DNA of 64,000 nt from Liberibacter crescens BT-1. GTDB taxonomy: Bacteria; Pseudomonadota; Alphaproteobacteria; Rhizobiales; Rhizobiaceae. Below, piece by piece: positions 9,944-18,103 of this stretch. The stretch spans positions 764,001 through 828,000 of the forward strand of contig NC_019907.1 of the NCBI RefSeq assembly GCF_000325745.1, given 5' to 3'. Positions within the stretch are counted from its first letter, which is position 1. Every line of letters starts with the position of its first letter. The translations under genes and the position numbers were made by a program. The notes beneath the pieces were generated by a model. The model did no database searches, was not told where the DNA came from, and saw nothing but the letters and a program-made list of their open reading frames with translations.

Positions 9944-10557
9944 TCAGAGGATTTTTTTAGAAAAAACGGTTGAATCTTCTTTTAATCTATAAACTATTGG
10001 CACGCCTGTTTTTATGTTAAGATCAACAATCTCGTTCTCATTAAGATTGTCCAGAAGCATAACCAGTGAGCGCAAGGAATTCCCATGCGCTGTAACTAGA
10101 ATATCTTGGTTTTTAAGAATTTTTGGCAAAATGGAAGTCATATAGAAGAGCCAGACACGAGCCGCGGTATCCTTGAGGCTTTCTCCTTCCGGTGGTGCGA
10201 TGTCATAAGAGCGACGCCAAATTTCAACCTGCCTCTCTCCCCATTTTTTTTTGCTTCATCTTTGTTCATACCAGAAAGATTTCCATAATCGCGTTCATTC
10301 AGCGCTTGAGAAAAAACTGGTTTCAGATCATCTTGCTTAATTTCTTCAAGAATAATCCTGCAGGTTTCCTGAGCTCGTATTAAACAGGAACTAAAGGCAT
10401 AATCAAAGGTTATTTCACATTTAGAAAGTTTTTGTCCTGCTGTTTTGGCCTCATGGATTCCTAATTCTGTTAGTTGAGGATCCCGCCAACCTGTAAAAAG
10501 ATTTTTAAGATTCCATTCACTTTGACCATGACGCACCAATACCAGTAAACCACTCAT
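9944..10557 (-). pseudogene. gpmA: 2,3-bisphosphoglycerate-dependent phosphoglycerate mutase (GpmA), frameshifted as sequenced
   Basis: GpmA interconverts 3- and 2-phosphoglycerate in glycolysis. The first frame, from the ATG at 10557 (AGAGGA upstream), carries [18 protein letters not shown] with catalytic His10, then [18 protein letters not shown]. It then leaves the family pattern at a run of nine A (minus strand, 10244-10252). Adding one A restores [17 protein letters not shown] and [15 protein letters not shown], then joins the second frame with the catalytic AHGNSLRSL and [10 protein letters not shown]. The repaired gene would be 204 codons, the normal size. As sequenced it is broken; base-calling error, recent decay and transcriptional slippage are all possible. 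Confidence 0.88.
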
Positions 10558-11419
10558 TTTTTTCCTCTGTACCTTCCGGAACAAGTCCTCTTAGCCCTAA
10601 AACATCAATCATTGAATATATCCCCGGTGGCTGAGAATGTGCCCAAAGCGCTGCAGTGATAGCCCCATTCGCAAAAACAGAACGATCCGTCGCGCTATGA
10701 GAAAAAGTTATCGTTTCATTTTCTCCGGCCATGATCACTGAATGCTTTCCAACAACGGATCCTCCACGCAATGTTGCAAAACCAATAGAACCCTCTTTAC
10801 GAGGGCCAGATTCACTCGTACGAAGCAAAGCTGAATTGTCATGCAATGAAATGTTACGCCCCTCTGCCACTGCTTGACCAAGTAATAAGGCTGTTCCTGA
10901 AGGAGTATCCACTTTATGACGATGATGCATTTCAAAAATTTCAACATCCCAATGTGTTGAAGGTAAAGCACGGGCAGCAATTTTAGAAACTATGCTTAAA
11001 AGATTTATACCAATACTCATATTGGCTGATTTAACAATGCACGCGCCATTCAAAGCTGCAACACGAATTTCTGTCTCATCTTTCTTAGAGAAACCAGTTG
11101 TACCAATAACATGCACAAGATTCCTCTCAGCACATAATTGTGCTATAGTTATAGTATTCCCTGGTGACGAAAAATCAATCACGCCATCAACATTCTGAAG
11201 AGCAGAAACCGGATCATCAGAGAGCGCAACACCAATCTCTTCTTCTCCAGCCATCAAGCCGATATCTTCTCCTAATCTGTCACTAATATGTCGAGTAATA
11301 GCTTCCTGTAAAATAATATGAGGCTTCAACCAAGGAATTGTTAAAAGAGCCTTTATTACAGCCCTACCCATTCTTCCTTCTGCACCAACAATGGCGATTC
11401 TCATCGGCTTGACTGTCAT
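10517..11419 (-). CDS. dapB: 4-hydroxy-tetrahydrodipicolinate reductase (DapB)
   Basis: DapB reduces 4-hydroxy-tetrahydrodipicolinate on the way to diaminopimelate and lysine. The Rossmann motif [10 protein letters not shown] is at the N-terminus. The catalytic motif [15 protein letters not shown] holds the acid/base His and substrate-binding Lys. I start at the ATG at 11419 ([12 protein letters not shown]), with AAAGAGAG upstream, not the TTG at 11434. The protein runs about 20 residues past the usual end (IDVLGLRGL) and overlaps gpmA by 41 nt in another frame. That tail is probably not functional. gpmA-dapB-glk order is common in Rhizobiales. Confidence 0.95.
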   Translation of the reverse strand: MTVKPMRIAIVGAEGRMGRAVIKALLTIPWLKPHIILQEAITRHISDRLGEDIGLMAGEEEIGVALSDDPVSALQNVDGVIDFSSPGNTITIAQLCAERNLVHVIGTTGFSKKDETEIRVAALNGACIVKSANMSIGINLLSIVSKIAARALPSTHWDVEIFEMHHRHKVDTPSGTALLLGQAVAEGRNISLHDNSALLRTSESGPRKEGSIGFATLRGGSVVGKHSVIMAGENETITFSHSATDRSVFANGAITAALWAHSQPPGIYSMIDVLGLRGLVPEGTEEKNEWFTGIGASWSK

Positions 11420-11499
11420 TACTCTCTCTTTCAAAGCTGATTATTTCAATAGACATTATCAGCAATACAATATCGTGTTAATCATTTTTTATTCAATAA

Positions 11500-12540
11500 T
11501 TAACGAAACCAGCGTTGACTTGCTCCTTCTATCAAAGAGTAATTATTGAAATTACGAACATAGGAAGCCATGCCAAGGAGAGCAATACAAGGATGGGTTA
11601 TTCTATACGTAGGTATCTTGCTCATAAAAGCCTGATGAGGAGCCTTATCTTTAAAGGATACCTCAAAGTCATCCTCGGACAAGGCTTCTATGATATTTTC
11701 AGGGATGCCACCAGAAAGATAAACACCCCCAAGCGCCATAAAAACCAGCGCAATATCAGCAGCAACCCTGCCAAGGTACTGGCAAAAAAGTTTTATTGTT
11801 TCATAAGCAACAGGATCATGGGATCTGGAGGCAGTAATTTCCTGAGATTGAGGACATGTTATGTCTTTAATTTTATCAGCAGCGCAAATAGCCTTGTAAA
11901 TATTCATAAGCCCCCTTCCAGAGAGCAATTGTTCAGCTGAAATACGTCCTCCAATCTTTTCAAGATAAGGAAAAATTTCAAAATCACGTTTTGAACGTGG
12001 CCCAATATCAATATGTCCTGCCTCTCCAGAAACTGGAATCCAACAATTCTTACTCCGTATCAAGGCGGCAATACCCAATCCTGTTCCTGGGCCAAGAATG
12101 ACCCGGGATGCAAAATTATTCTTTTTTATATCAAAAACATTACAATGACCAACAGGCGCATAATTCTTTTCAGAAATATCTGCTATCGCCAATGCCTGTG
12201 CTGCAAAATCATTAATCACAAGAATATCTTCAAGGGATGTCTGGGTAAATAATGTTGTTGGCTCAATAGACCATTTATAATTTGTTAATTTAACATTAGG
12301 ACCGCCAGCAGGTCCAGCAACAGCAAGGATAGAAGAACTAGGTTGACAGGATACTTTCTCAAGAACTGTCTGTTGAATAGCTTGCTCTAAAGTGTCAAAG
12401 TTTAGTGTACTCACCTTAGGGAAAAGGACCATCTCTGAATCTCTATCCGGTAATACAGCAAACCTGGCATTTGTTCCTCCAATATCAGCAAGAAGAACAG
12501 GAAAAGAAAGAGGGAAATCTCTGCTTGAAGAATCAATCAT
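11500..12540 (-). CDS. glk: Glucokinase
   Basis: Glucokinase phosphorylates glucose to glucose-6-phosphate with ATP. The phosphate-binding motif DIGGTNARFA is near residues 19-28. NDFAAQALA, LGPGTGLGIAAL and SGEAGHIDIGP follow in the order expected for the bacterial glucokinase (ROK-unrelated) family. At 346 aa it is a normal alphaproteobacterial length. It sits upstream of dapB on the same strand with an 80-nt gap. Together with gpmA next door it is part of a small sugar-metabolism group. Confidence 0.94.
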   Translation of the reverse strand: MIDSSSRDFPLSFPVLLADIGGTNARFAVLPDRDSEMVLFPKVSTLNFDTLEQAIQQTVLEKVSCQPSSSILAVAGPAGGPNVKLTNYKWSIEPTTLFTQTSLEDILVINDFAAQALAIADISEKNYAPVGHCNVFDIKKNNFASRVILGPGTGLGIAALIRSKNCWIPVSGEAGHIDIGPRSKRDFEIFPYLEKIGGRISAEQLLSGRGLMNIYKAICAADKIKDITCPQSQEITASRSHDPVAYETIKLFCQYLGRVAADIALVFMALGGVYLSGGIPENIIEALSEDDFEVSFKDKAPHQAFMSKIPTYRITHPCIALLGMASYVRNFNNYSLIEGASQRWFR

Positions 12541-12705
12541 GAGACAATTATTTCTTTAAACAATAGTTTTGTCATAGTTCAACCAAAAAACTTGATTTAA
12601 GATAAAACACATAAATAAATCAATTCATCAAATCAGGAAACACCTTATAATTTATAAGGTTATTCTTTAAAATTTATTACGAGTATAAGCCAATATACAA
12701 TATTA

Positions 12706-13671
12706 TCAATAACTACAAATTTCATGCATAAAAAAATCTTTTATATCAATATCAAAAAATAATTTTTCTAGAAATAATGGTTTATAAAGTATCTTTTTTT
12801 TAAAAAGAAGGGTTACCCACCCATTATTTAAAATCATACGACGATATATCATTCCTTCTCTCCTATAAGATGCAATTACCTTCCAGCATTGAGAATCAAG
12901 AATTCCTGATAGAATAACAAAACCCTTGGGGTTTAAATGCCTCACCAATTGTGGTGCTATCTTTATTAAAGGATCAGCAAGAATATTTGCAACAATTAAA
13001 TCAAATTTTGATTTTCTATGAAAAGTTCTTGCTTCAAAATTTGTAGATACATCAAAACTTGTTTTTAAACTCACATGGTTTAAAACAGCATTTTCTTGAG
13101 CTATACGAATGGCTATTGGATCCGAATCCACACCAAAAACAGAAATTTTTGCACTCTTGGCTATCGCTATCGCAAGAATACCGCTTCCTGTACCAAGATC
13201 CAGGGCATTTTTAAATGTTCGCAATCTTGTTAATTGATCAATAAACTCAAGGCATCCAACAGTTGTTTCATGATGACCTGTGCCAAAAGCTTGATTTGCC
13301 TCAATCTCAATGGTAAAGTTATGGGCATTGATAACATTGTGCCGATCATGTGCTCCATGAATAATAAAACGTCCAACATGGATTGGCTTCAGTTCTGATA
13401 TTGATTTCGAAATCCAGTCAATTTCTGGTAAAATTTCCTTATGAATAAGGCCATTAAAGTTAATGTCCTGCAAAAGAGAAACAAGTCGAGTTCGGATATC
13501 AGATTCTTCATGGGAGTTTACATAGAGAGATATTTCGGAAATATCAGACTTTTCATTTATTTCTACAGTGGAAATAGCGTAATGACTCTCCCAAAAAGAA
13601 CAAGATAAAAGTTCAAAAAACTCTTCAACCCTTTTCTTTTTATCTTGTATATAAAGACGAATTTCACTCAT
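12706..13671 (-). CDS. prmA: Ribosomal protein L11 methyltransferase (PrmA)
   Basis: PrmA methylates ribosomal protein L11 using S-adenosylmethionine. The SAM-binding motif LDLGTGSGILAIAIAKS and the later IVANILADPL motif are clear. The family normally ends soon after WVTLLF, but this frame continues about 30 more residues that are rich in Phe, Leu and Lys. The extension begins right after a run of eight A. One more A there would give KKKDTL and a stop, so the tail may come from a homopolymer length change. The catalytic domain itself is intact. Confidence 0.92.
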   Translation of the reverse strand: MSEIRLYIQDKKKRVEEFFELLSCSFWESHYAISTVEINEKSDISEISLYVNSHEESDIRTRLVSLLQDINFNGLIHKEILPEIDWISKSISELKPIHVGRFIIHGAHDRHNVINAHNFTIEIEANQAFGTGHHETTVGCLEFIDQLTRLRTFKNALDLGTGSGILAIAIAKSAKISVFGVDSDPIAIRIAQENAVLNHVSLKTSFDVSTNFEARTFHRKSKFDLIVANILADPLIKIAPQLVRHLNPKGFVILSGILDSQCWKVIASYRREGMIYRRMILNNGWVTLLFKKKILYKPLFLEKLFFDIDIKDFFMHEICSY

Positions 13672-13776
13672 ATTCAGTGTTTAAATTTTCTCTGTTTAAA
13701 AATGATAAAATATCCGCTGTGAAAGAAAAATCTTCTTTCTTCATCTGAAAAAACCTGTCATAAAAAATATACTTTT

Positions 13777-14952
13777 TCAATGATTTGCTTCATCAACAGC
13801 ATCAACATCATGAATACAAAAACCTGCTTTCATCACCGAAATTGAAAAAACACGCTCTACTGAATGTTCCAGTGCACCGTTTAAAAGCCCCGATTCAGGT
13901 AAAAATTCTTTGGAAAGCTCCAATTTTTTTATGGGCTCTAAAGAAATACGGCGAACCCAAAACATTGTTCCAAAGAAAAAATCAAGCTGCAGGTTTTTAG
14001 TCGGAAAGTTCATTCTTTTTGTTAAAGAAAAAACACGAGTATTCTTTTCCTGCCTCCTGATAAAACGTGAATAAGGCATTCGTCGACGATATCTACGAGA
14101 ACCTATCATCCCGATAGAAGGATTATTTTTAAATGTCTCAATAATACGAACCGCTGTATTTGGTGCTCCAAGAAGATCATAAAATAACCAACGTCTCCAT
14201 AAGGTTCCTTCAATCGGAGAACGCTTTTGATGTCTCGACTCCTTGCCATGAATCTTGCAAATATAATCATACTGATCGAGTTTCCCAGATTCAAGCAAAG
14301 TCAAAAAAGGCTTTATATCACGACCTTTATTTTCCATAAAATAGACATGAGCAGAAGGAAAAAGTTTTAAAAACTCCGGCTCGAGAAACCTATTTTCTTC
14401 AACAGTTGTAATCATTAAGTCAAAAAAGAAATTTAATCCCGAAAGCAGATGAGCAATTTCAAACCATCTTTCTGCATAAAACACATGAACTACTATGACT
14501 ACTTTAGAATTTAAATCTATTTTTTTGCAATTATTTTCAGAAGAAAGCGTTTGCCATCCCTCAAAGAGATGAGGAATATAGGTAAATTGTTTACTATCAA
14601 AAGGCATAAGAGACTTCGTCATAAAGCGGTTTATACTCCTGAAAAAAGAATTTTCTTGCCGCGAACCTGATGGAAGCACATAAAATCCTTCAAAACACAA
14701 CTTTTTGTATTTTATAGACGTAAAGCATACACGTAAAAAAATAAAAAAACTTTCAAGCAATGTTGTTGTTTCTATAAAAAAATCCTGACTAGCAAAATGT
14801 AACTTTTGAAATGGAAACACTAAAATTACATAACTTCCTTTACCAATTATCGGTATAAAAACATTTCTGCTGCCTTTTTGATCTTTTACACCAAGAGAAT
14901 AGACAACGCGTTGCGTTGTATCTCGTTTCGGTTTCAACCTATATGATTTCAT
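13777..14952 (-). CDS. Rhamnan synthesis protein F-like (RgpF) protein, putative surface-glycan glycosyltransferase
   Basis: The C-terminal two-thirds matches the rhamnan synthesis F family (RgpF): VVHVFYAERWFEIAHLL, NKGRDIKPFL, YICKIHGKESRH, LLGAPNTAVRII and FFFGTMFWVR are its usual blocks. Members are tied to rhamnose-rich polysaccharides and O-antigen in other bacteria. The N-terminal 130 residues are basic and aromatic, and I do not recognise them. The protein is 391 aa. No other glycan genes are adjacent (prmA and queE flank it), so partner and substrate are unknown. The family is fairly sure; the glycosyltransferase role is inferred. Confidence 0.75.
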   Translation of the reverse strand: MKSYRLKPKRDTTQRVVYSLGVKDQKGSRNVFIPIIGKGSYVILVFPFQKLHFASQDFFIETTTLLESFFIFLRVCFTSIKYKKLCFEGFYVLPSGSRQENSFFRSINRFMTKSLMPFDSKQFTYIPHLFEGWQTLSSENNCKKIDLNSKVVIVVHVFYAERWFEIAHLLSGLNFFFDLMITTVEENRFLEPEFLKLFPSAHVYFMENKGRDIKPFLTLLESGKLDQYDYICKIHGKESRHQKRSPIEGTLWRRWLFYDLLGAPNTAVRIIETFKNNPSIGMIGSRRYRRRMPYSRFIRRQEKNTRVFSLTKRMNFPTKNLQLDFFFGTMFWVRRISLEPIKKLELSKEFLPESGLLNGALEHSVERVFSISVMKAGFCIHDVDAVDEANH

Positions 14953-15027
14953 AGTATTACCAATGAAGATTAATTTATTGTAGTATTTTTTGAGGATATA
15001 ATTTAATGTATATATATGCTTAAATTT

Positions 15028-15660
15028 TTATCTAATACCAAGAAACTTATGTGTTTGTACACTAAGACGCCATTTCGGATGAGATAAACAATAATCAATG
15101 GCTAATTCGGTATTTTTGTGAATATCTGGACCATCCATTGGCTGCAATAAAAATCTTTTAAAGTCAAGAGAAAGGTATCGTTCTGGTGGAGATTCTTTTT
15201 GTGGAAAAACAAGTTTTAATTCTTGTCCTTTCTTGATTTTGAGATCGTAGTTTCCTTTAGGACTCACACAAATCCAATCAAGACCATCCGGTGCTTCTAC
15301 TGTGCCATTAGTTTCAACTGCAATTTCAAAATTACGCTGATTTAAGGCTTTTATTAATGGAACATCAACTTGTAGCAAAGGTTCCCCTCCTGTGAGAACA
15401 CAGAACCTTTCACTTTCACCGCCTTTCCACTCTGAGAGAATAGCATCTGCAAGTCCTTCAGCACTATACTTCCCTCCCTTGCTCCCATCGATACCGACAA
15501 AATCTGTATCACAGAAATAACACTGCGCAGTAATACGATCCTGTTCTCTCCCGGACCAAAGATTGCATCCAGAAAATCGGCAAAAAACAGCGGCACGCCC
15601 CGCATATGTACCTTCTCCTTGAAGGGTCAAAAAAATTTCTTTTACAGAATAAGATTTCAT
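15028..15660 (-). CDS. queE: 7-carboxy-7-deazaguanine synthase (QueE), radical SAM
   Basis: QueE is a radical SAM enzyme that makes 7-carboxy-7-deazaguanine for queuosine in tRNA. The N-terminus YSVKEIFLTLQGEGTYAGRAAVF is the family hallmark. The cluster-binding cysteines lie in CRFSGCNLW, followed after an insert by CYFCDTDF, the spaced arrangement seen in some proteobacterial QueE. TGGEPLLQ and VETNGT, which bind SAM and substrate, follow. The length of 210 aa is typical. queC, queD and queF are not in this window. It is the last host gene before the mobile element. Confidence 0.93.
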   Translation of the reverse strand: MKSYSVKEIFLTLQGEGTYAGRAAVFCRFSGCNLWSGREQDRITAQCYFCDTDFVGIDGSKGGKYSAEGLADAILSEWKGGESERFCVLTGGEPLLQVDVPLIKALNQRNFEIAVETNGTVEAPDGLDWICVSPKGNYDLKIKKGQELKLVFPQKESPPERYLSLDFKRFLLQPMDGPDIHKNTELAIDYCLSHPKWRLSVQTHKFLGIR

Positions 15661-15942
15661 CTCTTATATCCATTGATATTGATTATGTTTTAAAATTATA
15701 GCGCATAAGATCAGGATATGATATTATTTCTTTACCTCACCACTCCTCATCATAATCAATATCATAGTATTTAAGTCCTTTTTAAATTATTTCTTCGCTC
15801 TTTTCTAGCAACTTCAGAACAACAACATATATTATCCAGTTTTTATAGAAAATTGATAGTATCAATGAGAATTATTTGCTCATTAGAATCACTATAAGGG
15901 CATACCCAGGCTCCTCAGAACACGCATGCGAAGTTCAAAATC
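15661..15942. other. Intergenic region left of the mobile element
   Basis: These 282 bp lie between queE and the left inverted repeat of the element. The first 235 bp are AT-rich and featureless. From about 15898 the composition becomes GC-richer (CATACCCAGGCTCCTCAG). CCTCAGAA at 15913-15920 is an exact inverted match to TTCTGAGG at 15954-15961, just inside the element's left end. I see no gene or tRNA here. Confidence 0.5.
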
Positions 15943-15968
15943 GGCTATTTGCATTCTGAGGTTGGAAC
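15943..15968 (+). repeat. Left terminal inverted repeat
   Basis: This reads GG[C]TATTTGCATTCT, then GAG, then GTTGGAAC. The right copy (23341-23366, reverse strand) reads GG[T]TATTTGCATTCT, AGA, GTTGTAAC. The two match at 21 of 26 positions, with mismatches at positions 3, 16-18 and 23. The pair frames the hsd operon and transposase gene. Confidence 0.78.
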
Positions 15969-16001
15969 ATCAAAAATAGATTAAAATGAAATCCGTTCTG
16001 T

Positions 16002-16069
16002 TTTGTGCACAAATTGGTTGACAGGCACATCATACATAAGATACCGCTTTGTGCAAAATATGGTTGGAT
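16002..16069 (+). repeat. Left subterminal direct repeats (TTTGTGCA-N6-GGTTG, two copies)
   Basis: Two copies of TTTGTGCA-N6-GGTTG start at 16002 and 16048 and match at 16 of 19 positions. Their GGTTG motifs begin at 16016 and 16062, 73 and 119 bp from the left tip. The right end has ATCCAACC (inverted) at corresponding distances. They may be transposase-binding sites. The second copy ends 7 bp before the hsdM start codon, so it could also affect hsd expression. Confidence 0.6.
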
Positions 16070-16075
16070 ATCAAA

Positions 16076-18103
16076 ATGACAGAGTTCGCAGGTTCGGCTG
16101 CATCACAAGCTGATTTTATCTGGAAGAATGCGGAAGACCTTTGGGGTGACTTTAAACACACAGATTTCGGCAAGATTATTCTGCCATTCACGTTGCTGCG
16201 CAGATTGGAGTGCGCCTTAGAGTCAACGCGGGAGGATGTCAGAAACGCTTATCTATCTTACAGGGATTCGGGCATTGAGCTTGATACGATTCTCCGCCAG
16301 ACGGCTGGTTATCCCTTCTACAACACTTCCGAATATTCTCTTTCAACACTTGGTAGTACTAAGACACGACGCAACCTTGAAGGTTACATCGCTCTTTTTT
16401 CGGATAACGCTAGAGCAATTTTTGAAGAATTCGAGTTTTTTAACACGGTTGTACGCTTAGATAAAGTCGGGCTCCTCTATACTATTTGCAAAAATTTCGC
16501 AGCTATCGATCTGCATCCCGATGTGGTTCCAGACCGCGTGATGAGCAACATCTATGAACAGCTGATTAGGCGCTTTGGCGCAGAGGTCAATGAAGGCGCG
16601 GAAGATTTCATGACGCCTCGTGACATCGTGCATCTTGCCACAGCGCTGTTGCTTGACCCTGACAATGCCTTGTTTGAAGAGAATCCCGGCCTGATCCGTA
16701 CATTGTATGACCCGACATGCGGTACTGGTGGATTCCTGACTGATGCGATGAATCACGTTGCCGATTATGGCAGTCATTACAAGATTCCCCCGGTACTGGT
16801 TCCGCATGGGCAAGAGCTGGAGCCGGAAACCCATGCCGTTTGTGTCGCAGGTATGCTGATTCGCCGTCTAGAGTCCGATCCGGGACGTGACCTGTCCAAA
16901 AATATCTGGCAAGGCAGCACGCTTTCCAACGATAAGTTTGCCGGTGAGCGCTTCCATTACTGCTTGTCCAATCCGCCTTTCGGCAAGAAATGGGAGAAGG
17001 ACAAAAAAGCCGTCGAGGATGAGTATGAAAAAGGCGAACTAGGCCGCTTCGGGCCAGGCCTGCCGAAGATCAGCGATAGCTCTATGCTGTTTTTGATGCA
17101 CCTCGCCAGCAAGCTGGAACTGCCGATCAATGGCGGTGGCCGTGCCGCTATCGTGTTATCCGGCTCACCGCTGTTCAATGGTGGAGCAGCTTCTGGTGAA
17201 TCGGAAATTCGTCGTTGGTTGCTGGAAAACGACCTGATTGAAGCCATTGTGGCGCTGCCAACGGATCTGTTCTTCCGTACCAATATCGCTACCTATCTGT
17301 GGATTCTGTCTAACAAGAAACCGGAGGAGCGTAAGGGCAAGGTGCAGTTGATCAACGCCACTGACCTGTGGACTTCAATCCGTAACGAAGGTAAAAAACG
17401 CCGCATTGTCAGTGATGACCAACGAGCCCAGATTTTGGAGGTCTACGCCGCTGGGGAAACCAATGAGCTTTCCCGGATGCTGGACTATCGAACCTTTGGC
17501 TATCGTCGCATCAAGGTGCTGCGCCCGCTACGCATGACGCTGGAGCTGGATAACGCAGGCATGAAGCGCCTTGAATCTGAAGCCGCTTGGGTTAAGCTCT
17601 CTGACGAGCATAAAGAATTCTGGCAGGAAGCCCTCAAGCCTCTGCTCGGACAAACGCAGACCTATGGCTGGGCAGAAACTTTCGCCAGGGGTGCTATCAA
17701 GTCTGACAAGGCCAATACACTCAAAGTTAAAGCTAACAAGACCTTGATCACTGCGCTGATCAATGCCTTTGGTCACAAATCCCCTGAAGCCGAACCAGTC
17801 ACCGATGCCAATAGGAATCTGGTGCCCGACACCGATTTGACCGATTACGAGAACGTCCCCTATCTGGAAAGCATCAAGGACTACTTCGCCCGCGAGGTGC
17901 TGCCCTACGTCCCGGACGCCTATCTGGACGAGAGCTTTACCGATACCCGAGATGGTCAACTAGGCCGGGTCGGTTATGAGATCAACTTCAACCGTTTCTT
18001 CTACCAGTATCAGCCGCCGCGCAAGCTGCACGCCATTGACGAAGACTTGAAGCAGGTAGAAGCCGAGATTGCCGAATTATTGGCAGAGGTGGCAAGCGAA
18101 TGA
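16076..18103 (+). CDS. hsdM: Type I restriction-modification methyltransferase subunit HsdM
   Basis: HsdM is the adenine-N6 methyltransferase of a type I system and acts as an M2S complex with HsdS. SAM-binding motif I DPTCGTGGFL is near residue 212, and the catalytic NPPFGKKW motif near residue 299. An N-terminal HsdM helical domain precedes them (WKNAEDLWGDFK), with MTPRDIVHLATALLL before motif I. At 675 aa it is one of the longer HsdM forms, with an extended C-terminus. I use the ATG at 16076 (MTEFAGSAASQADF); the TTG at 16049 would start inside a repeat. It overlaps hsdS by ATGA. Codon use is far more GC-rich than in host genes, a sign of transfer. Confidence 0.95.
   Translation: MTEFAGSAASQADFIWKNAEDLWGDFKHTDFGKIILPFTLLRRLECALESTREDVRNAYLSYRDSGIELDTILRQTAGYPFYNTSEYSLSTLGSTKTRRNLEGYIALFSDNARAIFEEFEFFNTVVRLDKVGLLYTICKNFAAIDLHPDVVPDRVMSNIYEQLIRRFGAEVNEGAEDFMTPRDIVHLATALLLDPDNALFEENPGLIRTLYDPTCGTGGFLTDAMNHVADYGSHYKIPPVLVPHGQELEPETHAVCVAGMLIRRLESDPGRDLSKNIWQGSTLSNDKFAGERFHYCLSNPPFGKKWEKDKKAVEDEYEKGELGRFGPGLPKISDSSMLFLMHLASKLELPINGGGRAAIVLSGSPLFNGGAASGESEIRRWLLENDLIEAIVALPTDLFFRTNIATYLWILSNKKPEERKGKVQLINATDLWTSIRNEGKKRRIVSDDQRAQILEVYAAGETNELSRMLDYRTFGYRRIKVLRPLRMTLELDNAGMKRLESEAAWVKLSDEHKEFWQEALKPLLGQTQTYGWAETFARGAIKSDKANTLKVKANKTLITALINAFGHKSPEAEPVTDANRNLVPDTDLTDYENVPYLESIKDYFAREVLPYVPDAYLDESFTDTRDGQLGRVGYEINFNRFFYQYQPPRKLHAIDEDLKQVEAEIAELLAEVASE

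Noticed and set aside
11515-11940. 141-codon open frame opposite glk
   Set aside because: Antisense to an intact glucokinase with all motifs, and no family pattern in its translation.
15910-15931. GGCTCCTCAGAACACGC as the left end of the ISL3 element
   Set aside because: It begins GG as ISL3 ends often do, but I found no inverted partner on the right side, while the repeat at 15943 has a 21/26 partner.
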